DNA of 53,454 nucleotides from an uncultured Clostridium sp. (GTDB taxonomy: Bacteria; Bacillota; Clostridia; TANB77; CAG-508): positions 1 to 53,454 of the forward strand of contig CANRQN010000009.1 in assembly GCA_947641575.1 (NCBI GenBank), in the 5' to 3' direction. Shown here one piece after another: positions 36,622-45,697 of this stretch (position 1 is its first letter; each line of letters begins with the position of its first letter). The notes beneath the pieces are model-generated. The model worked only from the letters and a program-made list of their open reading frames with translations, made no database searches and was not told the origin of the DNA. Made by a program: the position numbers and the translations under genes.

Positions 36622-36879
36622 TTATTTTGATTGTTTCTCCTCCCTAAATTCCTTTATCATTTTTACTACATCTTCTTCATTTTTTAGTCCCAATTTTTCT
36701 GCTTCCCCTTTAAATGCTTCTCTAACTTTATCTATTGCTAATGATACAGGATTTATTACAATATAGTTACCATCTTTTTCTATAAAAGCTACTTTATCTC
36801 CATCTTTTAGGTTTAATGTCCTTCTTATTGATATTGGTAAAGTTATTTGTCCCTTTGATGTTATTTTTGCTAATTCCAT
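36622..36879 (-). CDS. AbrB/MazE-type antitoxin
   Basis: 85-residue swapped-hairpin AbrB protein: ITSKGQITLPISIRRTLNLKDGDKVAFIEK is the DNA-binding fold (written here in parts, about residues 6-35), with a helical C-terminal tail that would wrap the toxin. It is directly upstream of the PIN gene and should repress the pair. GGAGTG lies before the start. Confidence 0.85.
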   Translation of the reverse strand: MELAKITSKGQITLPISIRRTLNLKDGDKVAFIEKDGNYIVINPVSLAIDKVREAFKGEAEKLGLKNEEDVVKMIKEFREEKQSK

Positions 36880-36991
36880 AAAACCACTCCTTTAATTCAT
36901 TGTATTCCTTACTTATATTATATTCTATTTTTTTAGAAATATCAATATAATTTTACTAATATTTTAATGGAGCATTTATTTTTTAAATTCT

Positions 36992-37345
36992 TCATATTGC
37001 TTGTTTTATATGATTTAATATTATTTTATTTTTCTTGATATATATTTCTATTACATCAATTCTAACATAACTGTTTTCCCTGTTTTCTTTATATAAATAA
37101 TATTTTGCAGCATCCATTATATGCTTTTTTTTATTTTTATCTACCGCTTCTCTAGCTTCTCCGTAATTTTTACTAGTTCTGGTTTTTACCTCTACAAATA
37201 CTATTTCATCTTTATCTTTTGCAATTATATCTATTTCTCCTTGCTGACATCTAAAATTATTACAGATTATTTTGTATCCATTCCTTTTTAAATATCTTGT
37301 TGCTTCCACTTCTCCACTTTTTCCCTCTATTTGTTTAGTATTCAC
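36992..37345 (-). CDS. YraN family (UPF0102) nuclease-like protein
   Basis: 117-residue endonuclease-fold protein. GKSGEVEATRYLKRNGYKI, then CQQGEIDIIAKDKDEIVFVE and KTRTSKNYGEAREAVDKNKK are the conserved YraN elements, with the D-ExK core in GEIDIIA and VFVEVKTR. It lies downstream of comM and dprA, its usual neighbours. Confidence 0.9.
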   Translation of the reverse strand: MNTKQIEGKSGEVEATRYLKRNGYKIICNNFRCQQGEIDIIAKDKDEIVFVEVKTRTSKNYGEAREAVDKNKKKHIMDAAKYYLYKENRENSYVRIDVIEIYIKKNKIILNHIKQAI

Positions 37346-37365
37346 TTATTTTTCTCCTTTCTGTT

Positions 37366-38261
37366 TTAAATTTTTATTTTATATTTGTTATTCTTGTTTT
37401 CTATTAATCCTTCCATTTCCATTAGAAATAGTTTTTGATAAAGTTCTGATATTTCTATTTTTGTTTTTATTTTAATTTCGTTTATGTTCAGTTCTTCTAT
37501 TGCTACTAGTTTATATATTTCTTTATATTCTTCTTTTATTCTGCTTAAATCTACTTCTACTTTTTTATTTCTCTTTTCCAGCTGCTCTATGGTTATTTGT
37601 TCTATTTCTTTTCCCCTATATCTTTCTATTATTTCTTTTGGTTCTATAACTAATTTTGCACCTTTTTGAATTAAAATATTTGTGCCTATTCCCTTCTTAT
37701 TTTCTATTGAATTCGGCAAGCAAAATGTATCTTTTCCTTGCTCTTTTGCATATCTTGCTGTTATTGATGTTCCACTTATCTTTTCTGCTTCTACAACTAA
37801 TACTCCGAAGACTCAGACCACTTACTATTCTGTTTCTTTTTCTAAATTTTTCAGATGATGGATTAGTTATTCCTGGATATTCACTGACAATAAGTCCATC
37901 ACTTTTTAATATTTTATTATATATATCTTCATTTTCAGATGGAAATATATATTTAGGACCACTACCAAGTACTGCAATTGTTCTACCGATTAACTTCTAA
38001 AGCTCCTCTATGTGCTGATGCGTCAATCCCTTTTGCCATTCCACTTATTACTGTAAAACCTGCTTCTGCAATATTTGCTGCAAAGAATCTTGCATTTTTG
38101 GCTCCTTCTTTTGTACAGTCTCTTGAACCTATAATTGCAATCCCTTTAGTGCTAAGTAATTCTTTGTTTCCTAGAGCATATAATTTTTTAGGAGGATCTT
38201 TTATGTTTCTTAGTTTATTTGGATAACTTTTATTGTAAAAATCTATTTCTTCTATTTCCAT
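37366..38261 (-). CDS. dprA: DNA processing protein DprA, two C-GGN shifts
   Basis: Loads RecA on incoming single-stranded DNA in transformation. The Rossmann-like core is clear: IAIIGSRDCTKEGAKNARFF and VISGMAKGIDASAHRGALEV. CGG at 37986-37988 interrupts GALEVN and the next zero-frame codon is TAG; skipping C gives GRTIAVLGSGPKYIFPSEN. CGG at 37805-37807 interrupts RNRIVSGLSL; skipping C gives GVLVVEAEKISGTSITARYA. The joined product has 297 residues plus the winged-helix-like C terminus. Family alignment supports glycine at both points (ANGKTIAVLG; LSLGVVVVEA). Confidence 0.93.
37805..37807 (-). other. C-GGA +1 recoding site, dprA second
   Basis: CTT CGG AGT in zero frame; skip C to read GGA GTA TTA GTT GTA, giving SGLSL-GVLVVEAE. 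Confidence 0.87.
37986..37988 (-). other. C-GGT +1 recoding site, dprA first
   Basis: AAT CGG TAG in zero frame, so failure to shift stops at once; skip C to read GGT AGA ACA ATT GCA, giving ALEVN-GRTIAVLG. Confidence 0.87.
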
Positions 38262-39801
38262 TTAATTCCTCCAGTATTTTCTATCTAAATCTCTATAATT
38301 TATTGCTTCTGCTATATGCTTTAATTCTATATTTTCTTTTTCGTCTAAGTCTGCAATTGTTCTTGCAACCTTTAATATTCTTCCATATGCTCTCGCACTA
38401 AGTCCCAATTTTTCAAATGCATTTTTTAATATTTCTTTTTCTTTATGTCCTAATTTGCAATATCTTTGTATAAGCTCTGGAGTTAGTTCAGAATTTGAAT
38501 ATATACCATATTCTTTATATCTGTTTCTTCCTATTTCTCTTGCTTTATTTACTCTTTTTCTTATTTCTTCTGATGTCTCTGAATTCTCCTCTATTTCCAA
38601 CTTTTTATATTCTACTGCTTCTACTTCTACATGTATATCTATTCTATCTAATAGTGGCCCACTTATTTTATGTATATATTTATTTATTTGAGTTTCTGTA
38701 CATGAACATTCTTTATCTTTTGCTCCATAGTACCCACATGGGCATGGATTCATTGAAGCGATTAGCATAAAATTGCATGGATATGTTAAACTTGCATTTA
38801 CTCTATTTATGCTTATATTTTTGTCTTCTAATGGTCCTCTTAAAAGTTCTAATGTGTTTTTATTAAATTCTGTCAGTTCATCTAAAAACAGCACTCCATT
38901 ATGTGCTAGACTTATCTCTCCGTGGTTTTGGTATTCTCCCACCTCCTACAAGTGATGCATTTGATATTGTGTGGTGTGGTGATCTAAATGGCCTTTTGGT
39001 AATTATTGGTATGTTTTCTTCTGTTAACCCTGCTACACTATGAATTTTTGTAATTTCAAGTGCTTCATATAAGTTTAAGTCTGGTAATATTGATGGAAGA
39101 CATTTTGCCATCATTGTTTTCCCGAGAACCGGGAGATCCGAATAAGTAGTATATTGTGTCCACCTGCTGCTGCAACTTCTAATGCTCTTTTTACATTTTC
39201 TTGCCCTTTTACATCTTTAAAATCTATCCTATATTTTGTATTATTATTAAATATTTCTTTTAATTCTATTCTTTGTGTTTCTATGTTTTTTTGATTTGTT
39301 AAATATTCTATTACTTCTTTTAAACTTTCTACACCTATTACTTCTATATTTTGTACTATTGATGCTTCTTTTGCATTCTCTTTTGGTAATATTATTTTTT
39401 TCATTCCAAGTTTTGCAGCTTCTAATGCTATTGGAAATGCTCCATTTATTTTGTTTACTTTTCCATCTAATGATAGTTCACCAACTATTATTGTTTTATC
39501 TATTTCTATTTTATCTAATTCTCCGTTTGCAATTAGTATACCTATTGCCATTGGCAGATCATACATTGAACCTTCTTTTTTTGTATCTGCTGGAGATAAG
39601 TTTATTACTATTCTTCTACTTTCAAGTTTTAACCCAGTATTTTTTATTGCAGCTTTTATTCTTTCTTTTGACTCTTTTACACTTGTGTCTGGAAGTCCTA
39701 CTATCTCCCATGTTGGAAGTCCACCGTGATATATCTACTTCTACTGATAATAGCTTTCCATCAAGTCCTTGTAATGACATGGTTTTTACTATTGATAACA
39801 T
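38262..39801 (-). CDS. comM: ComM/YifB-family AAA+ Mg-chelatase-like protein, four C-GGN shifts
   Basis: Hexameric helicase-like ATPase helping integrate transformed DNA. Four in-frame CGG codons occur. At 39724-39726, after VEVDIS, skipping C gives [13 protein letters not shown]. At 39138-39140, after GGHNILLI, it gives GSPGS. At 39122-39124, inside that same loop, it gives [11 protein letters not shown]. Together these make the Walker A motif GSPGSGKT with exact spacing. At 38920-38922, after RIPKP, it gives [16 protein letters not shown] with Walker B. The joined product is 511 residues, the family length. An unshifted ribosome would make under 30 residues. Confidence 0.95.
38920..38922 (-). 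other. C-GGA +1 recoding site, comM fourth
   Basis: CCA CGG AGA in zero frame; skip C to read GGA GAG ATA AGT CTA, giving [13 protein letters not shown]. Confidence 0.87.
39122..39124 (-). other. C-GGG +1 recoding site, comM third (Walker A)
   Basis: In the already shifted frame, TCT CGG GAA; skip C to read GGG AAA ACA ATG, giving GSPGS-GKTMM. This is the only GGG among 25 sites. Confidence 0.87.
39138..39140 (-). other. C-GGA +1 recoding site, comM second (Walker A)
   Basis: ATT CGG ATC in zero frame; skip C to read GGA TCT CCC GGT, giving NILLI-GSPG. Confidence 0.87.
39724..39726 (-). other. C-GGT +1 recoding site, comM first
   Basis: TCA CGG TGG in zero frame; skip C to read GGT GGA CTT CCA, giving [16 protein letters not shown]. 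Confidence 0.87.
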
Positions 39802-39837
39802 TTTTATTCATTCCTTTGGATTTTTGTTTAGATTTTA

Positions 39838-39863
39838 AAATTTTTTGATATAAATAATTTTAT
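39838..39863 (+). repeat. AT-rich direct repeat, left copy
   Basis: AATTTTTTGATATAAATAAT followed by TTTATT occurs here and again at about 40531-40556, bracketing the small RNA candidate and the PBECR-like gene. Confidence 0.5.
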
Positions 39864-39994
39864 TGGGTGCTTTGATAGCACCCTTTCACATATTCATAGA
39901 CAATTGGTAGGTCTGCCAAGTCCCTACATCTCTTTAACCTTTTCAGGTGTGTGGAAGGCAAAATCGTCCACCTCAATTGCTATGTATTTATTGT
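39862..39994 (-). ncRNA. Structured small RNA candidate upstream of comM
   Basis: A strong minus-strand promoter (TAGACA 40029-40024, 17 bases, TATAAT 40006-40001) drives about 130 non-coding bases. CATAG-C-AAUUG near the 5' end pairs with CAAUU-GU-CUAUG near 39895-39910, closing inner hairpins. The terminal stem GGGTGC-TATCAAA-GCACCC lies at 39865-39883. It could be a housekeeping small RNA or a leader of comM. I could not match it to 6S, SRP RNA or a known riboswitch. Confidence 0.5.
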
Positions 39995-40000
39995 ATTTTA

Positions 40001-40029
40001 ATTATACACAATTTATTCGCTTTTGTCTA
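40001..40029 (-). promoter_or_regulatory. Promoter of the small RNA candidate
   Basis: TAGACA, 17 bases, TATAAT on the minus strand. Confidence 0.6.
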
Positions 40030-40425
40030 GTTATTTCTATAAATTATCTTTCCTTTGTTTTTTATTGTTTGTTCCCAGCTTTTATCTCTTTGCCTCATTA
40101 TCGTTATTATTGAGTTCTTATTATATAATCTATCTTTTTTATTTGTAGCTAGTTTAACCACAATTCTGGCTTTCTTATTTATTCCCTCAATAAGTTTAAG
40201 ATAAATTAATGTATCTTCATGTGAATTATCTTCAATTATTAAGTCAGGTTGTTCTATGATCCTTTGTATATATTCTTTAATTTGATAATATTCATTTTTA
40301 TGATATACAAGAATATGATTATTTAGTCTCTCATATGTTAATATAACATCTTCTACTATAATTTTGTCTTTATATTCTCCTATTTTCTTTTTATCAATTT
40401 TGCATATGTAGATATATTCTTTCAT
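40027..40425 (-). CDS. PBECR-like nuclease-domain protein
   Basis: 132-residue protein resembling the phage barnase-EndoU-colicin-RelE-like (PBECR) fold. Supporting blocks are EDVILTYERLNNHILVYH, IQRIIEQPDLIIEDNSHEDT, ARIVVKLATNK, and SIITIMRQRDKSWE before a basic tail. The family may cleave RNA, but catalytic residues cannot be fixed here. It could be a domesticated phage gene or a toxin without a visible antitoxin. Confidence 0.55.
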   Translation of the reverse strand: MKEYIYICKIDKKKIGEYKDKIIVEDVILTYERLNNHILVYHKNEYYQIKEYIQRIIEQPDLIIEDNSHEDTLIYLKLIEGINKKARIVVKLATNKKDRLYNKNSIITIMRQRDKSWEQTIKNKGKIIYRNN

Positions 40426-40530
40426 AAATAATTAAAAAACTGTTTATTTCTAATTCTCCTTTCTTTTTTATTTCTTATATTGGTTTTTAATTAGGAGATT
40501 TCCCAAAGATATTATTTTGCTTAAACAAAA

Positions 40531-40556
40531 AATTTTTTGATATAAATAATTTTATT
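40531..40556 (+). repeat. AT-rich direct repeat, right copy
   Basis: Second copy of the repeat at 39838-39863, about 690 bases away. Confidence 0.5.
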
Positions 40557-40649
40557 ATTTTATATAACATTTTTTATTCCCTGTCAAGAAAAAGAATATG
40601 CCAAAATTCGACAAATGCGAATTATCCCTTCACTTGCCGAATAATGTTT

Positions 40650-41352
40650 TTAAATTATTTTTATTAGTTTTTCTGTAAATTCTTGCATATCTTTACTTAC
40701 TGAATAATGATATTTTTCATCTAATATTTCATTATTAGATATTCCCTTTATCGCTATTACTGGTATGTCACATCTATTTGCCACTGTATATACTGAAACT
40801 GATTCCATATCCTCACAAAGTGCTCCATATTTTTGATTTAAATATGTAATTCTTTTCTTATTTTTGTTCCATATATCTCCACTAGCAATTGTTCCAAAAT
40901 GTATTTTTTCTGTTTCCAGTTTTCTCTTTATTAATTCTATTATGTTAGTATCTGCTTTTTGTCTAATTAATCTATTTTCTTCGCTATGTAAAAATGTTGT
41001 AATTTCATAGTCTTCTAAAGTATTTCCATCTCCTGTGCACTCCATTGATGTTATATTTATTGTATCTATTCCTATAACTATGTCTCCTCTTCGTATATCT
41101 TTTGTATAACCTCCGAGCTAATCCTATATTTATTATAATATTTGGATTATATTTTTCTATTGCTATAGTTGTAGAAAATGCAGCATTTATAAGTCCTATA
41201 CTGGCTTCACACAGTATAACTTTTTTATTAAATAGTTTTCCTTCAAAGAATTTTGTTCCCTTGTATTCCATTTCTTTTTCATTATTTAATTTTGCTTTTA
41301 AATAATTTAGTTCTTCTTCCATTGCTGCAATAATTAGTATCGTTTTTTCCAT
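40650..41352 (-). CDS. mtnN: 5'-methylthioadenosine/S-adenosylhomocysteine nucleosidase-like, one C-GGN shift
   Basis: Purine-nucleoside phosphorylase-fold enzyme that cleaves adenine from methylthioadenosine or S-adenosylhomocysteine. The N terminus ILIIAAMEEELNYLKAKL is typical. CGG at 41113-41115 interrupts NIIINIGLA; skipping C gives GGYTKDIRRGDIVIG, restoring the conserved NIG-AGG motif. Downstream are GTIASGDIW and the substrate-binding ALCEDMESVSVYTVANR, then VIAIKGISN. The joined product is 233 residues, a normal size. Its exact substrate is not certain. Confidence 0.88.
41113..41115 (-). other. C-GGA +1 recoding site, nucleosidase
   Basis: GCT CGG AGG in zero frame; skip C to read GGA GGT TAT ACA, giving INIGLA-GGYTKDI. 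Confidence 0.87.
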
Positions 41353-41366
41353 AATTTTTCCTCTTT

Positions 41367-41930
41367 TTATTTATATAAATCTTCTTGTATTCTCTTTAAT
41401 TCCTGTATTCCTTTAGTTTGTTCTTGTATTATTGATGTCGCAACTAATTTTAATCTTGGGTCTATCGGATACTTAAGCAAATTATTACACATTTCTACTG
41501 CTCCTTCATGATGCATTACCATTTCTCCTGTAAAATTAATATTAATGTTTTGCGTTCTTGCACTGTCTTTCATCCTTTTTATCATATTTTTTGTAATTTC
41601 TAAATAATTATTTTCATAGCTTGCCAAATGGCTTGGCATATTTGCCTTTGTTAATGTTGTTCTAACTATCTCTCTTAACTTATTAATTTTCATAGTTTGC
41701 ATTTTTATTATATTGTTTGCAATTTCATATAATGGTTTATAGTTTGTATATGTAAGTAAATTTTCTGACATAGCTATTTCCGCTTCATGATGTGGTATCA
41801 TGCATTCTATAAAGTTTATTGTTATATTACTTGTTGTATTAAAACCAAGTATTTTATTTGACATTTCACATAGTATTTTGTCAAATCCTTTTAAATATTC
41901 TTTTACTTCAAAAAGACTTTGATATTCCAT
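41367..41930 (-). CDS. Tandem DUF305-like His-rich protein
   Basis: About 187 residues, with two copies of the DUF305-type helical motif: FIECMIPHHEAEIAMSE (about residue 46) and GEMVMHHEGAVEMCNNLL (about 138). The paired His-His-Glu signatures suggest metal binding. No signal peptide is visible, unlike exported DUF305 proteins. I use ATG 41930 because AAGGAG lies nine bases upstream; GTG 41939 touches that site. Confidence 0.7.
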   Translation of the reverse strand: MEYQSLFEVKEYLKGFDKILCEMSNKILGFNTTSNITINFIECMIPHHEAEIAMSENLLTYTNYKPLYEIANNIIKMQTMKINKLREIVRTTLTKANMPSHLASYENNYLEITKNMIKRMKDSARTQNININFTGEMVMHHEGAVEMCNNLLKYPIDPRLKLVATSIIQEQTKGIQELKRIQEDLYK

Positions 41931-41993
41931 ATATAACACTCTCCTTGCAAAAGTATTATATGGGTATATTTTATAATTGGTGATTATTTTAGC

Positions 41994-42527
41994 CTATTTC
42001 CATCTGTCTCCATTTATAAATTTTGTTAATGCCATTATAAATGCCATTTTAGTTGAATCTATTCTTGAAAATTTACCATGTGTTAGCATTTGTATTCCTC
42101 CACCATGGTTATGTCTTTCTTTGTCCTCTCCAAATATTTTATTCATAACTCTACTTAAGTCTGTATCTATTATGTCTTTTGCTATTTGTTCTGGTACTGG
42201 AAATTGTGGTCCTATTCCATAGCTTGTATTTCCTATTTTGTCTTCTATACACACTGTGTTGTTTATTGCCCAACCTAAATATAGCTTATTTATTCCACTT
42301 TCTGCAGACATATACATATCTACTTCTATGTTATTTTCTTTTGCATATTTTTTTAAGTTTTTTATTCTATTTTTGGCACCTATATATATTTCATCATTTA
42401 CTGGCATTTCACTAACATCTGAATTTACTGCTACTCCTATAACTTCTACATCATCAAAATACATTTTTAGTGCTTGTTTTGCACTTTCTATTTTTCCTTG
42501 ATTTTTACTTGCTATTATTGCTTTCAT
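41994..42527 (-). CDS. YjjX-family non-canonical purine NTPase
   Basis: House-cleaning nucleotide hydrolase of the YjjX/DUF84 family, removing inosine or xanthosine triphosphates. MKAIIASKNQGKIESAKQAL, VNSDVSEMPVNDEIYIGAKN, SAESGINKL and HNHGGGIQMLTHGKFSR are family elements. Start chosen at ATG 42527; an earlier in-frame ATG 42539 is also possible. Its 177 residues are a normal length. Confidence 0.88.
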   Translation of the reverse strand: MKAIIASKNQGKIESAKQALKMYFDDVEVIGVAVNSDVSEMPVNDEIYIGAKNRIKNLKKYAKENNIEVDMYMSAESGINKLYLGWAINNTVCIEDKIGNTSYGIGPQFPVPEQIAKDIIDTDLSRVMNKIFGEDKERHNHGGGIQMLTHGKFSRIDSTKMAFIMALTKFINGDRWK

Positions 42528-42671
42528 TTTTATTACCATTTCCCTTCTAAAACACAAACCAAATTTGAGAAAGAATTAGTATATTTCTAGGCATTCAGGA
42601 AAGAATTGCCTGAGGTATGCTAGTGTACTATCTTTGGTTTTCTTTTGCAGAGCCACTTTACAAGATGCTAA

Positions 42672-43570
42672 TTATTTCTCAATTTTCCTGATTTTGCTAA
42701 CAAAAAATCCTTCATATAACTCATTTGGTTTTATACATATTGTTCCGTTTATTGCTTACTGGAAGTAATTCTACTCCGATTAAACTGTTTCTCATCTATT
42801 GGCACAATTTCTGCTATACCTTTTTCTAAAATTTTTCCTATAATTTCTTCATTTTCTTCTTTTAATATTGAGCAAGTTGAGTATATTATTTCTCCATTTA
42901 GTTTTAATATTTGTATAGCCTTTTTTAATAATTCCTCCTGAGTTTTTACTGACCTTCCTATTAATTCTTTTGTGAATTTCTCTGTAAATATATTATCTGT
43001 GCCACTTCCTGTGCAAGGTGCATCTAATAGTATTTTATCAAATGAAAAATATTCATCTAGTTTTCTTGCATCTTGTTTCAAAATATTTACTCTTGCTCCT
43101 TGTTTTTCTATATTATATTTTAGTCTTTGATATCTTATTTCATTTTTTTCACATGCTGTAATCATTGCTTCATTTTGTGATATTGCTGCAATTTCAGTTG
43201 TTTTTCCTCCTGGTGCTGCTGCCATATCTAGTATGTTTTCGTTTTGCTTAGGATCTAGCACAAGTGGTGGTATCATTGAAGATAAGCTCTGCAAATATAT
43301 TTCTCCATTTTTATAAATTTCTAATTCTTTTATCCTATTTTCTTTTGCATTTTCTATTATTAGAGCATCTTTGTACCATGTTATTTCTTTATATGTAATT
43401 CCATTTTCTTTTAATTTTTGTTTTATTTTTTCTATGTTGTTTTTTAATGTATTAATTCTAAGTGTTACTTTTCTTTCTTTTCTGTATCCTTCTATTATTT
43501 CTTTTTTTAATTTTTCTCCGTAATTTTCTAATAATTTTTGTTCTAAAAATTCTGGAATTTTTTCTTGCAT
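42672..43570 (-). CDS. NOL1/NOP2/Sun-family RNA cytosine-C5 methyltransferase, two C-GGN shifts
   Basis: SAM-dependent rRNA or tRNA m5C methyltransferase. The SAM site is ILDMAAAPGGKTTEIAA; KILLDAPCTGSGTDN holds the PC motif and YSTCSILKEENEE the catalytic TC. Near the end, CGG at 42776-42778 interrupts DEKQFN; skipping C gives GVELLPVSNK. A second CGG, at 42745-42747, follows directly; skipping C gives GTICIKPNELYEGFFVSKIR and a stop at 42672. The joined product is 298 residues. The FFVSKIRK ending is the usual C-terminal strand of this family, so both shifts are needed. Confidence 0.9.
42745..42747 (-). other. C-GGA +1 recoding site, RNA methyltransferase second
   Basis: AAA CGG AAC in the shifted frame; skip C to read GGA ACA ATA TGT, giving PVSNK-GTICIKP. 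Confidence 0.85.
42776..42778 (-). other. C-GGA +1 recoding site, RNA methyltransferase first
   Basis: AAT CGG AGT in zero frame; skip C to read GGA GTA GAA TTA CTT, giving KQFN-GVELLPVS. Confidence 0.85.
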
Positions 43571-43571
43571 T

Positions 43572-44202
43572 TTATTCTCCTATTTTTTCTATAAAATAAT
43601 TAAATAGTTTTATACTATATTCGTCTTCTAACAATGACTCTGGATGCCACTGTACACCAATAAAGAATTTCTTTGTTTTATCTTCTATTGCTTCTATTAT
43701 TCCATCTTCACTATATGCCACAATGTCTAATTTTGTATGTGGCACACATTTATTATGTCTGCTATTTACTTTGATTTTTTCTTTCCCCAAAATCTCATAT
43801 AATTTACTTGTATTATTTATTGTTATTTCATGTACGTATTCGTCATCTATATTATGATTTCCGTTTTTCAATTTTTTCTCTTTTTCCATCAAATGCTGTT
43901 CCCATTATTTGCATTCCAAGGCATATTCCAAATGTTGGTTTATTTATTTTGTTAAGATATGTTATTATTTCAAAGTCTATTTCTTTTACATTTCTTCCAC
44001 CTGGAAATATTATCCCATCACAAAAATCTATTATTTCTTTTACTTTATTAAATTCGTTTTTTCTATCAAATGCTATTGGCACCCCAATAACATTTATATC
44101 ATATTTTCTTAAGAATTCTATTAAGTCTGTTCTAATCCCATAAAATGGTATCTTTTTTACATCTGCTTTCCAATCTCTTAAAATTATTCCAACTGTCTTC
44201 AT
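43572..44202 (-). CDS. Gamma-glutamyl-gamma-aminobutyrate hydrolase-like class I amidotransferase, one C-GGN shift
   Basis: Peptidase C26/PuuD-like glutamine amidotransferase that hydrolyses gamma-glutamyl bonds. The nucleophile is in TFGICLGMQIMGTAF, and His-Glu in GVQWHPESL. CGG at 43861-43863 interrupts GKREKIEK, with TAA three codons later; skipping C gives GNHNIDDEYVHEI, matching the conserved NH segment after the nucleophile elbow. The joined product is 209 residues. The gene abuts the RNA methyltransferase gene by one base. Confidence 0.88.
43861..43863 (-). other. C-GGA +1 recoding site, amidotransferase
   Basis: AAA CGG AAA TCA TAA in zero frame; skip C to read GGA AAT CAT AAT, giving KIEK-GNHNIDD. 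Confidence 0.85.
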
Positions 44203-44273
44203 TATAGTTTCTCCTATTCTTTTGATGTTTTTATTTTTTCATTATATTACATTTTTCTAAAGTTTACAACAAA

Positions 44274-44301
44274 AAAGAAAAGAGATTATCTCCCTTTTCT
44301 T
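44274..44301 (-). terminator. Terminator of the argG-argH operon
   Basis: AGAAAAGGGAGATAATCTCTTTTCT on the minus strand, followed by a T-run, just after argH. Confidence 0.65.
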
Positions 44302-45670
44302 AAAATTCCATATTTTTAACTTCTTCTATTCTTTTCATAACTCTTGTTGGTGCTGGTCCACCTGCTACATCTCTCTTCATTACACATTTTTCTAGAGATA
44401 TTGCTTCATAAATATCTTTATCAAAGCTTTCGTCATATTTTTTATATTCTTCTATTTCCATTTCTTCTAGTGTTTTGTCATTTTCAATACAATAGCTAAC
44501 AATTTCTCCTATTATTTTATATGCTTTTCTAAATGGCATTCCTTTTTTTACCAAATAGTCTGCACAGTCTGTTGCATTTATAAATCCCTTCATTGCTGCT
44601 TTTCTCATATTTTCTTTTAAAACTTTCATTGTGTCTAACATTGGAGTTATTGTTTTAATACAGTTTTTTACCGTGTCAATGCTATCAAAAATTGCCTCTT
44701 TATCTTCTTGCATATCTTTATTGTATGCAAGTGGAGTTCCTTTCATCATAGTTAAAAGTGTCATTAAGTTACCATAGGTTCTTCCTGTTTTTCCTCTTAT
44801 AAGTTCTGTAATATCTGGGTTTTTCTTCTGAGGCATTATTGAAGATCCTGTAGAAAACGCATCGTCTAATTCAATAAATTTAAACTCCCATGAACACCAC
44901 AAGATTATTTCTTCACTTAGTCTTGATAAATGCATCATTATTATAGATATGTTAGATGCAAGTTCTATTGCAAAATCTCTGTCTGATACACCATCTAAAC
45001 TGTTTTTTGTTATATCATCAAAATCTAGTAGCTCTTTAACTAAATTTCTATCTATATTGTAAGTTGTTCCTGCAAGTGCACAACTTCCAAGTGGCAACAC
45101 ATTAGTTCTTTTATATGTCTCTTTAAGTCTATCAATATCTCTTATAAGCATTTCTACATATGCCATTATATGATGTGCAAATGTAATTGGCTGTGCTCTT
45201 TGCATATGTGTATATCCTGGCATAATTGTTTCTACATTTTCTTCTGCTTTTTTTACTAATATATTAATTAGTTCTTTAAGAAGTTTTAATATTCCACTAA
45301 TCTCTTCTTTTAGGTACATTCTTATATCTAATGCCACTTGGTCATTTCTACTTCTTGCTGTGTGTAGTCTTTTTCCTGTGTCTCCTAATCTTTTTGTAAG
45401 TTCACTTTCAATAAACATATGAATGTCTTCTGCATCAATGTCTATTTTTAATTTATTAGTTTCTATTTCTTTTAAAATTATAGATAGTTCACTTATAATT
45501 TTATCTGCCTCATTTTTATCTATAATTCCCTGCTTTGAAAGCATTGTCGCATGAGCTATACTGCCTTGTATATCTTGTTTGTACATTCTCATGTCAAAAC
45601 TAATAGATGAATTAAAATCGTTTGTTTTTTCGTCTAAATTTTTCTTAAATCTTCCTTCCCAAAGTGGCAT
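44300..45670 (-). CDS. argH: Argininosuccinate lyase ArgH
   Basis: Splits argininosuccinate into arginine and fumarate, the last step of arginine synthesis. It is intact at 456 residues. The superfamily signature GSSIMPQKKNPDITEL is present, with HTARSRNDQVALDIR and MPGYTHMQRAQPI. It follows argG by 27 bases and shares its T-box control. It contains no in-frame CGG. Confidence 0.97.
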   Translation of the reverse strand: MPLWEGRFKKNLDEKTNDFNSSISFDMRMYKQDIQGSIAHATMLSKQGIIDKNEADKIISELSIILKEIETNKLKIDIDAEDIHMFIESELTKRLGDTGKRLHTARSRNDQVALDIRMYLKEEISGILKLLKELINILVKKAEENVETIMPGYTHMQRAQPITFAHHIMAYVEMLIRDIDRLKETYKRTNVLPLGSCALAGTTYNIDRNLVKELLDFDDITKNSLDGVSDRDFAIELASNISIIMMHLSRLSEEIILWCSWEFKFIELDDAFSTGSSIMPQKKNPDITELIRGKTGRTYGNLMTLLTMMKGTPLAYNKDMQEDKEAIFDSIDTVKNCIKTITPMLDTMKVLKENMRKAAMKGFINATDCADYLVKKGMPFRKAYKIIGEIVSYCIENDKTLEEMEIEEYKKYDESFDKDIYEAISLEKCVMKRDVAGGPAPTRVMKRIEEVKNMEF

Positions 45671-45697
45671 ATCTATCTCCCCTATTTTTTACTTATC

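Noticed and set aside
37986..37991. TAG stop-codon reassignment at CGG TAG in dprA (and in the P-ATPase)
   Set aside because: Reading through TAG in zero frame gives unrelated sequence. The conserved protein lies in the +1 frame, and TAG is used as a normal stop in other genes, such as pgsA.
39862..39994. Naming this RNA 6S, SRP RNA or a known riboswitch
   Set aside because: Promoter and terminator are clear, but I could not find the diagnostic loop sequences of any of these families.
42540..42671. Riboswitch between the RNA methyltransferase and yjjX genes
   Set aside because: After restoring the methyltransferase C terminus only about 130 bases remain, with one modest hairpin (AGGCAATTC...GAATGCCT); no known aptamer core is visible.
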